Source of the DNA: JAYZAP01 sp964645285
Lineage (GTDB): Bacteria > Pseudomonadota > Alphaproteobacteria > JAAXGF01
Direction of reading: 5' to 3'
NCBI GenBank assembly: GCA_964645285.1
Contig: CAZYDR010000031.1
Location: forward strand, 1-36,055
Length of the DNA stretch: 36,055 nt
Shown here piece after piece: positions 25,462 through 34,190 of the stretch (the first letter of the stretch is position 1; each line of letters opens with the position of its first letter). The position numbers and the translations under genes were made by a program. The notes below the pieces were generated by a model. It ran no database searches, was not told the DNA's origin, and saw nothing but the letters and a program-made list of their open reading frames with translations.

Positions 25462-27006
25462 ATGCCGTCGTCCTTAATCCAGGGCAAATACGTCGTCTGC
25501 GGTGTCGTCGACCGGCATGAAGCGACGATCATCGAGGACGGTGCGGTCTTTCAGCGCGATGGCGTGATCGTCGACATCGGCGGCCATGACGAGATCGCCC
25601 AAAAATACCAGCCCGACGAGATTATCGGATCAACAGATGACGTCGTCATACCCGGCCTAATCAACAGCCACCACCATGTCGGTTTGACACCGATCCAACT
25701 CGGTTCCCGCGATTACGCACTCGAACTGTGGTTTGCCACGCGCATCGCCGGGCGCGCTGTCGACCACTATCTCGACACTCTCTATTCGGCGTTCGAGATG
25801 ATCGGCTCCGGGGTTACCGCGGTGCAGCACTTGCAAGTCTGGGTCCCGCGTCCGCTTGAGAATATCGAATCGGTGATCGGCCAAGTTATCGATGCGTATG
25901 GTGACATCGGCATGCGGGTGTCGTTCTCTTACGGGCTGCGCGACCAGAACCGGATCGTTTATGAAAACGACGCGGATTTTCTAAAACGCCTGCCCGGCGA
26001 GCTGGGCGCCGAACTCGGCACATTCCTCGATAAATCGAAACTGTCACTCGACGAGCAAATCGGCCTGTTCGAAGACACATACGCCAAGTACAACGGCCGC
26101 GAACGCACTCGCATCCAGCTCGGCCCGACCAATCTGCACTGGTGCTCGGACGCGGCGCTCGCGGCCGTCCGCGAGGTTTCCGAAAAGTACCAGGTGCCGA
26201 TGCACATGCATCTGGTCGAAAGCGCTTACCAAAGGGAGTATGCGCGGCGGCGCGGCGGCAGCACCGCACTCGACTATCTCCATCGCCAGGGCATGCTCGG
26301 GCCCTTGCTGACGCTCGGCCACAGCACTTGGTTCACCCAGGGCGATATCGAGCTCGCCGCGATGACCGGAAGCCATGTCTGCCACAACGCGAGCTCGAAC
26401 CTTCGTCTTCGGAGCGGCATCGCGCCTGTCAATCAACTCGACGCGTGCGGCGTCAATGTTGCGCTAGGCATCGACGAGGCCGGCATCAACGACGACCGCG
26501 ACATGCTGCAAGAGATGCGCATGGTGCTCAAGCTGCACCGCGAACCGGGATTCGACGACAGCGTGACAACGTCGCCCCAGGTGCTGCGCATGGCGACCGA
26601 GAACGGCGCCCGCACGACGCCATTCAATACCGACATCGGAAAGCTTGAAGTTGGTAAGGCTGCCGATCTGGTGGTCATGAGCTGGCGCGATATCGCCTAC
26701 CCGTTTCTCGATCTCGATATTGACGTTTCTGTGGTCGATGCGATCGTCCACCGCGCCAAATCCTCGGGCGTCAAGACAGTGCTCGTCGGCGGCGAGCCGG
26801 TGCTGCGCGACGGCCGCTTCACGCGCGTCGACAAGGCGGCGGTGCTGGCCGAGTTCGCCGCGTCCCTATCCCGACTCGCAAGCGACGACGAGATCCGGCG
26901 AATCGCGCTCAGCCGCGACCTGCTGCCGCACGTCAAAAAATTTTACGATGGCTATCTCGACGCCGAACAGCGCAACCCATTCTACGCCTTCAACTCCCGC
27001 GATTGA
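25462..27006 (+). CDS. Amidohydrolase of the cytosine deaminase/AtzB/8-oxoguanine deaminase group
   Basis: A 514-residue cytoplasmic zinc amidohydrolase that deaminates or dechlorinates/deacylates ring-type substrates in this group. Metal ligands visible are His70 and His72 (NSHHHVG), the His of MHMHLVES, the His of LGHSTWF and the Asp of GIDEAGIND. N-terminal and C-terminal strands form the usual beta-sandwich (KAADLVVMSW, VLVGGEPVLRDGRF). It is about 50 residues longer than typical guanine or cytosine deaminases. AGGGGG precedes the ATG. Lying between the ATPase and a third permease, it likely takes the imported compound through its first step, such as removal of an exocyclic amino group. 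Confidence 0.87.
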   Translation: MPSSLIQGKYVVCGVVDRHEATIIEDGAVFQRDGVIVDIGGHDEIAQKYQPDEIIGSTDDVVIPGLINSHHHVGLTPIQLGSRDYALELWFATRIAGRAVDHYLDTLYSAFEMIGSGVTAVQHLQVWVPRPLENIESVIGQVIDAYGDIGMRVSFSYGLRDQNRIVYENDADFLKRLPGELGAELGTFLDKSKLSLDEQIGLFEDTYAKYNGRERTRIQLGPTNLHWCSDAALAAVREVSEKYQVPMHMHLVESAYQREYARRRGGSTALDYLHRQGMLGPLLTLGHSTWFTQGDIELAAMTGSHVCHNASSNLRLRSGIAPVNQLDACGVNVALGIDEAGINDDRDMLQEMRMVLKLHREPGFDDSVTTSPQVLRMATENGARTTPFNTDIGKLEVGKAADLVVMSWRDIAYPFLDLDIDVSVVDAIVHRAKSSGVKTVLVGGEPVLRDGRFTRVDKAAVLAEFAASLSRLASDDEIRRIALSRDLLPHVKKFYDGYLDAEQRNPFYAFNSRD

Positions 27007-27105
27007 GCGCCGCGGCCGACCAGCATTTGCTGAATGAGCCGCTTATAGGAGCTTTTGTACAATGGCCCGCGAACCGGTCGAAACCGTAGGGAAGAAACGA
27101 CAGGG

Positions 27106-27951
27106 ATGAAGCCGCAAGGCATTCGCGACAGCTTGCGCCGGATATGTTGGTGGCTAATCTCCGTCGGCCTGTTCCTCGGCTTTTGGGAACTAACCTATGC
27201 GATGGGCCTCTACAGCGCCCAGTTCCTGCCGCCGCCACACATTTTCCTGGCTGACATTCCCAATCAGCTTCAGCATTTTGACTCGAGCAACATCAATCCC
27301 GGCGAGGAGGTAGAGCCGAGCGCGGTCACAGCAGTTCTTCGGACCTCGTTGCACTCGGTCCGGCGCGTCATGGCCGGTCTCGGAATGGGCTTCATCCTGG
27401 GCGTGATCCTCGGCACGCTGATCCGCTATTTTAATGTGTTCGGAAAGCTCACTCTGCCGGTCGTGACCATGCTTGCGCCGATCTCGCCGTTCGCCTGGCT
27501 GCCGGTTGCGGTCTATCTGTTCGGGACCGGCAACGGACCGGCTATATTCATGGTCTTCTTGGCGGTCTTCTTCATCATTGTGTTGGCGACAATCGCCGAG
27601 ATCGACACGGTCAACCACACCTACCTACAGGTCGCCCGAATCCTCGGTGCGAGCCATCTGCAGACCTACACGCAGGTGATTCTGCCGGCCATGCTGCCGA
27701 GCCTGTTCATGTTGCTTCGTCTCAACCTGTTCGGCGCCTGGATGATCGTCCTGATCGCCGAATCGGCAGGCTCGAACAGCGGGCTCGGTACGGTGGTGAT
27801 GCTGGCCCGAAACACCGGCAATTCGAACCTAGTGATGCTCGGCATGCTGAACATCGGCATCATCGGCTTTCTGTTCGATTTCGCGTTGCGCTTCGTGCAG
27901 CGGCGGCTGCTTCACTGGGTACCAGAGTTGACGGCGACGCTAAAATCGTGA
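27106..27951 (+). CDS. ABC transporter permease (NitT/TauT type), permease 3
   Basis: A 281-residue permease of exactly the same length as permease 1 and much like it: WELTYAMGLYS, LPPPHIFLADIPNQL, LAPISPFAWLPVAVYLFGTG and LIAESAGSNSGLG correspond almost residue for residue. The coupling loop is ARILGASHLQTYTQVILPAMLPSL. The start at 27106 follows CAGGG and aligns with the start of permease 1. There is no extra ATPase or binding protein after it. It looks like a duplicate that was separated from the transporter by the amidohydrolase gene and may be an alternative membrane partner. It is convergent with the next gene, nine bases away. Confidence 0.87.
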   Translation: MKPQGIRDSLRRICWWLISVGLFLGFWELTYAMGLYSAQFLPPPHIFLADIPNQLQHFDSSNINPGEEVEPSAVTAVLRTSLHSVRRVMAGLGMGFILGVILGTLIRYFNVFGKLTLPVVTMLAPISPFAWLPVAVYLFGTGNGPAIFMVFLAVFFIIVLATIAEIDTVNHTYLQVARILGASHLQTYTQVILPAMLPSLFMLLRLNLFGAWMIVLIAESAGSNSGLGTVVMLARNTGNSNLVMLGMLNIGIIGFLFDFALRFVQRRLLHWVPELTATLKS

Positions 27952-27959
27952 GTTCGAAT

Positions 27960-28961
27960 TTACGGCAGCTCAACTAGTCGGCAACTCACGCCGACGTCGA
28001 GCAACAGCTTGCCACTGACGCCGCGCTGTTCGAGCCGCCGCTGTAGATCAACGCAGTTTTCGAGTGGGAAGACACCCTCGATCGGCAGCTGCAACCGGCC
28101 ACTCGTGAAGCCGTCGATGACGAATTTGACGCCGCGACGCCATCGCGCCGAGCCGGGCTTCGCGTGCAGCATCTCGAAGCCAGCGAGCGAGGTCGAGTTT
28201 TCGTAGAGCTTGGGGCGGATCGGGAAGTCGGGATAACCTGCGGCTTCGCCGATGTTGATGATGTGGCCATAGGCGCGCAGGGTATCGAAGCTGCGTTCGA
28301 GAATATCGGCGCCGAGCGAGTCGATGACCAAGTCGATGCCCCTGCCGCCGGTAAAGTCACGCGCAGCGGCGACGAAGTCCTCGGCGCTACGGTCGACGAT
28401 GCGGTCGGCACCCCAGGCCAGCGCGCGATCGCCCTTGCCCGGCCCACCCACCGTGCCGATGACCTTGGCGCCGAAGCCCTTGAGCATCTGTGTCAGCATC
28501 AAACCGACAGCGCCGCCTATGGCGTGCACGAGAACGAACTCGCCCTTGCGAACGTGATAGGCGCTGCGCGTCAGGTGATAGGCGGTCAACGTGACCATCG
28601 GGAAGGCCGCGCCAAGGTCGAGCGGAAATTCGTCGGGTAGGCGGATGACCAACTCGGTCGGCGCCACAGCCCGCTCGGCAAAGCCACCGAGACCGGTCAG
28701 TGCCGCGACGCGGTCGCCGATCTTGAGTCCGCGCACACCGCGCCCCTTGGCGACGACATGACCCGATACCTCGCCGCCCAGAATTGCCGGATAGGCGACG
28801 GGATCGGGATAGACGCCAAGACGCTTCTGGATGTCGCTCCAATTGCAGCTCGCGAAGGCAACGGCGACGACGACCTCGCCGGGTCCGGGTTCGGGCGCCG
28901 GCACGTCTTTGAGTTGGAGTGTTTCCAAGCCGCCCGGGCTCTCAACGACAATTGCGCGCAT
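27960..28961 (-). CDS. Quinone oxidoreductase-like medium-chain dehydrogenase
   Basis: A 333-residue MDR-family NADPH-dependent oxidoreductase of the zeta-crystallin/Qor type. The N-terminal GroES-like domain includes LKDVPAPEPGPGEVVVAV and GGEVSGHVVAKGRGV; the Rossmann motif is in HAIGGAVGLMLTQMLKGFGAKVIG. No structural zinc cysteines are seen, in keeping with the quinone/enone reductase branch. GGAGGT precedes the ATG. It may reduce an enone or quinone arising in the pathway (for example the acrylate-type product of an ammonia-lyase), but that is inference. Confidence 0.87.
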   Translation of the reverse strand: MRAIVVESPGGLETLQLKDVPAPEPGPGEVVVAVAFASCNWSDIQKRLGVYPDPVAYPAILGGEVSGHVVAKGRGVRGLKIGDRVAALTGLGGFAERAVAPTELVIRLPDEFPLDLGAAFPMVTLTAYHLTRSAYHVRKGEFVLVHAIGGAVGLMLTQMLKGFGAKVIGTVGGPGKGDRALAWGADRIVDRSAEDFVAAARDFTGGRGIDLVIDSLGADILERSFDTLRAYGHIINIGEAAGYPDFPIRPKLYENSTSLAGFEMLHAKPGSARWRRGVKFVIDGFTSGRLQLPIEGVFPLENCVDLQRRLEQRGVSGKLLLDVGVSCRLVELP

Positions 28962-29085
28962 TGTTCAAGATACCTCCATGATCGTGGCATCGCCAAAGTG
29001 TTAGAGCAACACTTTTCGATAGTAGGAGCCAGACCTTTGTGGCGACCCATGGGTGACTAGTTCGTCAACCCATACGATCTCGGTG

Positions 29086-30345
29086 TCAGGGCGCTTCGAG
29101 GCCGCGTATGAAGCGCAGCATGACGCGCGCCGCGGTGCCAGCGTCGGCGGCGGTGATCGCCTCGGCCGGGTTGTGGCTAATGCCGTCCTTGCAGCGCACG
29201 AAAAGCATGCCGATATCGGTCAGACCGTCGAACGCCTGGGCGTCGTGGCCGGCGCCGCTGTACAGCCGGCGCGGCGCGATGCCCTCGCCGGCCACGGCGC
29301 CCTCGATCTGGTCCATGATCCAGGGCGTGCAAACGCTGGCGTCGCTCTGATTAGCCTGGTCGAGGTCGAGGTTCACACCACGCCGCGCGCACAGCGCCTT
29401 GATCTCGGCGCGGACATCGGCGACAGCGGCATCGCGCACCGCGTTCTCGGGCGCCCGGATGTCGATGGTGAAGCGGACGACGCCGGGGATCACGTTGATC
29501 GCATCGGGCACGACGGCGAGCCGGCCGACCGTGCCAACCAACCCGTCCTGCACCGAACAGCGCCGCTCGATCGCCAGCACGGCCTCGGATGCCGCGGTCA
29601 GCGCGTCGTGACGCCGCACCATCGGCACCGTGCCGGCGTGGCCGGCGACGCCGCTGATCGCGACGCTCAATCGGGTGCCGCCGACGATCGAGGTGACGAT
29701 GCCGACGGGCAGGCCCTCGGCCTCGAGCACCGGGCCCTGTTCGATGTGTAATTCGACGTAGGCGAGCACGTCTTCGGCTTTGCGGGCGATGGCCGGGATC
29801 TTGGCCGGATCGAGACCGAAGTCGCGCATCGCCTGGTTCATGCTGATGCCGTCGTCGTCGAGCCGCATCAGACAGTCCGCGTCGAAGTTGCCGGCGACCG
29901 CGGCAGAGCCGACGAAGGAGGTGCCGTAACGCACGCCTTCCTCGTCGCCGAAGGCGAAGACCTCGATGGCGAAGGGCAGGCGCTCGCCGTTCTCATGGAG
30001 CGCCTTGACGCAGGAGATCGGTGTGATGACGCCGAGCATGCCGTCATACTTGCCGCCCGACCGTACGGTGTCCTGGTGCGATCCGATGTAAAGCGCGGGC
30101 AGCCCCGGCGACGTGCCCTCGTAGCGTCCGACCGTGTTGCCCGCGTCGTCGACCCAGGCAGTCATGCCGGCCTCGCGCATCCACCCCAGCACGAGATCGC
30201 TCACCGCACGGTGGCCGGGGGTGGCGAAGCGCCGGGTGATGCCCTCGCTGGCCTCGTTATGGACCGCCGCCGCTTCGGCGCGAGCCATGATTTCCGCGCC
30301 CAGCGCCTCGCCCGGCGGCATGAAGGTGTTCTCTCTATCGGGCAT
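29086..30345 (-). CDS. M20-family Zn-dependent hydrolase (allantoate amidohydrolase/N-carbamoyl-L-amino acid hydrolase type)
   Basis: A 419-residue dinuclear zinc enzyme of the AllC/HyuC group that cleaves ureido bonds, releasing carbon dioxide and ammonia. The first ligand pair is His90 and Asp101 in GSHQDTVRSGGKYDG, the catalytic and bridging residues are in GDEEGVRYG (Glu136), then HIEQGPVLE and the C-terminal GAGHDAQ. The lid domain with GVAGHAGTVPM is complete. TGAGGTCAACC stands before the ATG and lies directly at the end of the transposase remnant, which suggests that an IS-linked rearrangement changed its promoter. It completes the chemistry expected for carbamoylated amino acids. Confidence 0.9.
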   Translation of the reverse strand: MPDRENTFMPPGEALGAEIMARAEAAAVHNEASEGITRRFATPGHRAVSDLVLGWMREAGMTAWVDDAGNTVGRYEGTSPGLPALYIGSHQDTVRSGGKYDGMLGVITPISCVKALHENGERLPFAIEVFAFGDEEGVRYGTSFVGSAAVAGNFDADCLMRLDDDGISMNQAMRDFGLDPAKIPAIARKAEDVLAYVELHIEQGPVLEAEGLPVGIVTSIVGGTRLSVAISGVAGHAGTVPMVRRHDALTAASEAVLAIERRCSVQDGLVGTVGRLAVVPDAINVIPGVVRFTIDIRAPENAVRDAAVADVRAEIKALCARRGVNLDLDQANQSDASVCTPWIMDQIEGAVAGEGIAPRRLYSGAGHDAQAFDGLTDIGMLFVRCKDGISHNPAEAITAADAGTAARVMLRFIRGLEAP

Positions 30346-30353
30346 GGTTGACC

Positions 30354-30923
30354 TCAGGCATGATCGTCCGTGTTTGATGGCGTGAGCATAAACCGAGGCC
30401 GCCGTGGAGTCTTGTCACGGAACTCATCAGCCGCCTTGATGACGATGAAGGCTGGACTGGTGATCAGGTCATGGGCCTTGAGCAGCCGGTAGACAGACGC
30501 TTCTGAGACAAAATAGCGTCTCGTGTCAGTGAACGTCACGGCCAGTTCCCGAGGCGACAATTGCGTCTCTTCCAAGGCAAGATCAATGATCTCCTGGCGA
30601 ACATTGTCTGGGATACGGTTCCACACCTGACCAGGATTGCTGCTGCGATCCTCAAGGCCAGCTTCGCCGAAGGCCACATAGCGATCAAACCACCGGTAAA
30701 ATGTCGTCTTCGGAATGCCGAGCTTTTTAAGCGTCGGCCTGACACCGAGATGAAATTGATCCACCAGGCGGATGATCTTCAGCTTCTCCGCTGCAGGATA
30801 CCTCATGCCTCGTCTCCCCCATCCCCGATCATACTTTTTTTTGGGCAGCCGGTTCTCCAGCATCTCCTCGGCCAGCGCCTCCTTCAGATCACGCGCCTCG
30901 GCGTGGAGTGCCTTACTCGTCAT
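30354..30923 (-). pseudogene. Truncated IS3-family transposase (OrfA plus start of OrfB)
   Basis: A 189-residue frame with an N-terminal helix (EARDLKEALAEEMLENRLPKKK), a helix-turn-helix region (LGIPKTTFYRWFDRYV) and the beginning of the integrase half (SVYRLLKAHDLI, AADEFRDKT). In complete IS3-type transposases the next residues lead to the WQTDFTY catalytic motif; here the frame ends after 15 unrelated residues, so the DDE domain is lost. It stops eight bases before the hydrolase gene at 30345. Its first codons match the plus-strand relic at 1031-1090. No terminal repeats could be identified. Confidence 0.78.
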
Positions 30924-31372
30924 AACTATCTATCGTGTGGTAAGCTACTGCACGCGATGATAGGGGCTATTGACGCAACGGTAGGTTTTAGTTGTTCAAT
31001 TGTTAGGGCTGTACTTGGCTAAATTTACGGAGATCTATTCGTGCACAATGAATTCGACGAAGCTCCTTGGACCGAGAGACAATTTCGCGAGCATACATGC
31101 GAGTGGATCGAGAACCGCATAGATAGGCCCAAGTCTGGCGGGAGCAGTCAATTCCTCGACCTGTTCCACAGCCTTGCCGAGAACTGTATCAAGGAATCAT
31201 TGCGTCTCGGTGACAACCAATTCCAATTTAATGATCGTCTTATCCGAAAATTCCCCGGTAATAGGATAGGACAGCACTTGCGCCCGCAGGCCATCCAACC
31301 ATCAAAATGTTTGCTCGTCCCATCACAACGGCTATGCCGACGTGAGGAAAACAAAAGCTAAGGAGGTCGCAC
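30924..31372 (+). other. Low-GC gap with a doubtful 106-codon frame
   Basis: About 450 bases, richer in A and T than the rest. A plus frame 31041-31361 (GTG start, very hydrophilic, no recognised domain) is open but has no ribosome site and unusual codons. On the minus strand, two short frames separated by TGA, ending in LSYPITGEFSDKT and KLELVVTETQ, also look protein-like. I take the stretch to be decayed coding DNA of unknown origin. The end carries AAGGAGGT (31360-31367), the ribosome site of the next gene. Confidence 0.3.
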
Positions 31373-31750
31373 ATGCCGATAGCTACCAAATACCTGTTTT
31401 TCGCCAGCATGGACGTCGAACCCGACGAGGAAGCGCTCTTCAACGAGGTCTACGACGACGAGCACGTGCCGAACCTGCTGAAAGTGCCCGGCGTCGTCTC
31501 GGTAATACGGATCAAAGCCGAGTCCTTCGCCATCACCATCGGCGGAGAACGGCGCAGCGTAGCCGTCGGGGGCGAGCCCGCCTACACCGCGATCTACGAA
31601 ATCGAGAGCCCTGACGTGTTGGTGAGCAAGGAATGGACCGCGGCGGTGGAGGCCGGACGCTGGCCCGGGGAGGTCCGCCCCTACACCACGAACCGTCGGC
31701 ATACCCTCCAGAAGGTCATCGGGCCGTTCGGTCGGAACTCTAACCGATGA
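31373..31750 (+). CDS. Small dimeric alpha/beta-barrel protein (DUF4286/EthD-like)
   Basis: A 125-residue cytoplasmic protein with the pattern of a ferredoxin-like dimeric alpha/beta barrel: the strand KYLFFASMDV, the helix PDEEALFNEVYDDEHVPNLLKVPGV that ends in a strand, and YTAIYEIESPDVL. Proteins of this type serve as small oxygenase/decarboxylase-like or accessory proteins next to degradation genes. AAGGAGGT five bases before the ATG is the strongest ribosome site in this part of the window, so expression is likely. Its TGA overlaps the ATG of the RidA-like relic. Precise function is unknown. Confidence 0.75.
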   Translation: MPIATKYLFFASMDVEPDEEALFNEVYDDEHVPNLLKVPGVVSVIRIKAESFAITIGGERRSVAVGGEPAYTAIYEIESPDVLVSKEWTAAVEAGRWPGEVRPYTTNRRHTLQKVIGPFGRNSNR

Positions 31751-31839
31751 ACCAGCGGCAAGACCCTGATGACTACGTGGCATTTAACAGCGAATACGCC
31801 ACGTTCTTTTCGGAACCATACGGAACAGGCTATACGTAA
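31747..31839 (+). pseudogene. Possible relic of a RidA (YjgF) family gene
   Basis: A 30-codon frame starts in the ATGA overlap with the preceding gene. Its sequence DPDDYVAFNSEYATFFSEPY resembles the helix before the RidA signature (pattern D-Y-x-A-F-N-x-x-Y-x-x-F-F). It stops just where the PARTTV-like motif should follow; the 70 or so residues normally upstream are also missing. RidA proteins hydrolyse enamine/imine intermediates. Short length makes this tentative. Confidence 0.35.
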
Positions 31840-31879
31840 GCATATGACCCTCTACACAGTACACGTTGGCGGTGGTCCA

Positions 31880-32062
31880 GCAATCGCCGATATTGACGTC
31901 CCAGCCGCCCTCCGCCTTCACCGCGCGCATGGCGGCAAGTGTCTGCGGAACGACGTACCCCATTCCCGTGCAATGGGGTACCTGTTAGAAGCGGTTCCGC
32001 GCCGTAACGGGTCCGATCTGCACCGGTTCGAAGAGGATATCTAAGCGAGGGTCCCGCGCCAT
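31880..32062 (-). pseudogene. N-terminal relic of an old-yellow-enzyme (trimethylamine dehydrogenase-like) gene
   Basis: From ATG 32062 the minus strand reads DILFEPVQIGPVTARNRF, a stop TAA (31985-31987) at codon 26 where Tyr is expected, then QVPHCTG, and PQTLAAMRAVKAEGGW. This is the start of FMN/4Fe-4S enzymes of the TMADH/2,4-dienoyl-CoA-reductase group. Similarity fades after about 61 codons near 31880, and hundreds of residues are missing. The ATG lies five bases past the CocE-type gene stop, so it was the next gene of that operon. A premature stop and a large deletion leave it dead. Confidence 0.75.
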
Positions 32063-32066
32063 CTCG

Positions 32067-34091
32067 CTACACGTGGTCGCGAGGGATCGTGTCGTCCCAG
32101 GAACGCGAGAAGATCCGTTCGCCGTTCTCGAACGCGTCTAGCTGCGCGGATACGGTAAAATTCGCCTCGTCACATGTGACCTCTAAGGTGTTTTCGGTCT
32201 TGGCGCACCAATCCCCTCGGCGCATCTCGGCGGTCCGAGTCATGTGTGTATTCGCGGAGGTCGATTCACCTTCGGTAATACGGAAGGACTCGCTCATGGT
32301 GCGCTGTACAACGAGACCGATACCATCGAAGGAAACGGGCCCACTGTCTTCTTGGTGGACGATTGTGACGGTTCCCCGGCCCACATCGTGGTTGATCGTG
32401 CGTTGGATTTTCTCATCATCCAGCATGGTTGTCGGCAATGGCGGCGAACATTCCGCCGCTTCAAACGGTTCGCCGAGTTCCGTAACCTGCCCAGAATGAC
32501 TGAGCGGTAACGCCAAAGAGGTCTCGCCGGCGGCGAGACTGAGTGTGGTGTCCCGCGGCGACGGCCAAGCCATAGGCCAGTACGTATTGGAGAGAGCCAA
32601 GCGAATGCGGTGGCCGGGGAGAAAGGCGTAGGCCACGAGCTTGAGGGGCAGCGTCAAGCTCATACTGTCGCCTGGCACGATGGCCTTGGGCTCCGCGTGA
32701 CCATCACGATGGCAGAGGTTGAACAAACCAAAGGTGATCCGCGAGGACGTGCCGTCAGAGGCGACGTCGGACAACCGCACAGCCAACATGGCGACCGGTT
32801 GATCGGCGCTCAGCGTTATCGACAACGTCGGCGCACCGATGATTTCCAACCGCTCGGTCAAGGGTTCGGTCTCGAAACAGAGCGAACGGCCGTCATCCTC
32901 ACGTTGATCAAACTGATACTCGGGACCGGTGCCACCGGCGTCTCTCGGACACCATTCACCGCCGCCCAGCCCGCACGTCAACGGCGAGCGAATTTCGTGA
33001 TGGCGCTGTGGTCCCGGCGTCGGCGAAAGGCGTCCTTGGTCGAGCCAGAACTCCTTCGTCGATCCCTGATTCAGCGGCCATCCTGGAGCGCCCAACCAGC
33101 GGCCCCCGACTTGGGGCTCGGAGGGATGAGCGCGCAACGCTTCCTGCATCCACATCTGGATCATCGGTTCCCGGTCGACGCCGGTGTCGATTCCCTTCAA
33201 CCAACGATCCCACCACCGGAGAGCGTCCTGGAGAAATCCAATTGCCGGGCCAGGTTCGCCGAAATGAGGGTATACGTGAGTCCACGGCCCGATCAGAGCC
33301 CGCCGCGGCCCCTGCAAATGCTGCATTAGCCGAAAGATCGCATTCGAATAGCCGTCGGTCCAACCGCCGACGGCATAGACGGCGCATTCGATATCGGCAT
33401 AGTCCTCGCAGATCGACCCGTGGCGCCAGAAATCATCGCGCCTCTGATGTTTGAGCCATGAAACAAGAGGCACCTCGGTCGCCTTGAGGCGCGCCAGCCA
33501 CTGCCCCTTCCACTGCTCCCCAACAACGGCGGGGTCGGGCGGGCGGCAGATTCCGCCGAACAGCCCGGTCCCCCAGGAAATGCCGTCGTTAAGAAAACAC
33601 CCCCCCATCCAATGAACGTCATCGGCGTAGCGATCGTCCGTCGAACAGCAGGTTATGATCGCCTTGAGCTCCGGCGGCCGACGGGCGGCGATCTGGAGCG
33701 CCGCGAACCCGCCCCAGGAAATTCCGATCATACCGACATTCCCGGTGCACCAAGGTTGTTTGGCGAGCCATGCCAAGACCTCGAGGGCGTCGTCTTGTTC
33801 CTGCTTCAGGTATTCGTCGCGCAAGACTCCTTCCGAGTTCCCGCTGCCCCGGATATCGACGCGCAACGCGGCATAGCCGTGGCCGGCGAAAAACGGGTGA
33901 GTGAGCGCATCCAGGGTCGCCGTCCCGTCATGTTGACGATAAGGAATGTATTCGATGATGGCTGGTACTGGATCGCGCTCGGCGTCTTCCGGCAGCCAAA
34001 GCCGCGCGGTGAGGCGGGTGCCGTCCGACAGAGGAATCCTCAGGTTCTCGACTTCCCGAACCGGACGCGGGAACTCATCGCGAATAATCAT
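32067..34091 (-). CDS. CocE/NonD family hydrolase (X-Pro dipeptidyl-peptidase S15 type)
   Basis: A 674-residue serine hydrolase. The alpha/beta-hydrolase core at about residues 20-330 includes the nucleophile in GISWGGFAALQ and the VDIRGSGNSEG strand; a jelly-roll C-terminal domain follows with LPGHRIRLALSNTYWPMAWPS, the typical CocE/X-Pro dipeptidyl-peptidase end. Such enzymes cleave esters, amides or acyl peptides. The full length agrees with the family and there is no signal peptide. The start at 34091 has no strong ribosome site. It was followed by an oxidoreductase gene, now broken, and is 99 bases after the peptide-type binding protein gene, making a small minus-strand operon. Confidence 0.88.
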   Translation of the reverse strand: MIIRDEFPRPVREVENLRIPLSDGTRLTARLWLPEDAERDPVPAIIEYIPYRQHDGTATLDALTHPFFAGHGYAALRVDIRGSGNSEGVLRDEYLKQEQDDALEVLAWLAKQPWCTGNVGMIGISWGGFAALQIAARRPPELKAIITCCSTDDRYADDVHWMGGCFLNDGISWGTGLFGGICRPPDPAVVGEQWKGQWLARLKATEVPLVSWLKHQRRDDFWRHGSICEDYADIECAVYAVGGWTDGYSNAIFRLMQHLQGPRRALIGPWTHVYPHFGEPGPAIGFLQDALRWWDRWLKGIDTGVDREPMIQMWMQEALRAHPSEPQVGGRWLGAPGWPLNQGSTKEFWLDQGRLSPTPGPQRHHEIRSPLTCGLGGGEWCPRDAGGTGPEYQFDQREDDGRSLCFETEPLTERLEIIGAPTLSITLSADQPVAMLAVRLSDVASDGTSSRITFGLFNLCHRDGHAEPKAIVPGDSMSLTLPLKLVAYAFLPGHRIRLALSNTYWPMAWPSPRDTTLSLAAGETSLALPLSHSGQVTELGEPFEAAECSPPLPTTMLDDEKIQRTINHDVGRGTVTIVHQEDSGPVSFDGIGLVVQRTMSESFRITEGESTSANTHMTRTAEMRRGDWCAKTENTLEVTCDEANFTVSAQLDAFENGERIFSRSWDDTIPRDHV

Positions 34092-34190
34092 TCGACGCTC
34101 ATTGTATCGGAAGTGGTGGCAAAAGGAGTGCGCGGCGGCACTGCCTTAAGCGCCGCCGTGCTAGTCTAGGCCATCAGGGAGAACAGGTGA

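Noticed and set aside
1..32000. A Rut pyrimidine pathway (monooxygenase, isochorismatase, RidA, alpha/beta hydrolase all present)
   Set aside because: The genes lie in separate operons over 30 kb, the RidA copy is a stub, and RutE, RutF and RutG are not seen.
31769..32044. A 91-codon plus-strand frame
   Set aside because: It lies over the minus-strand oxidoreductase relic, lacks a ribosome site and has no recognisable similarity.
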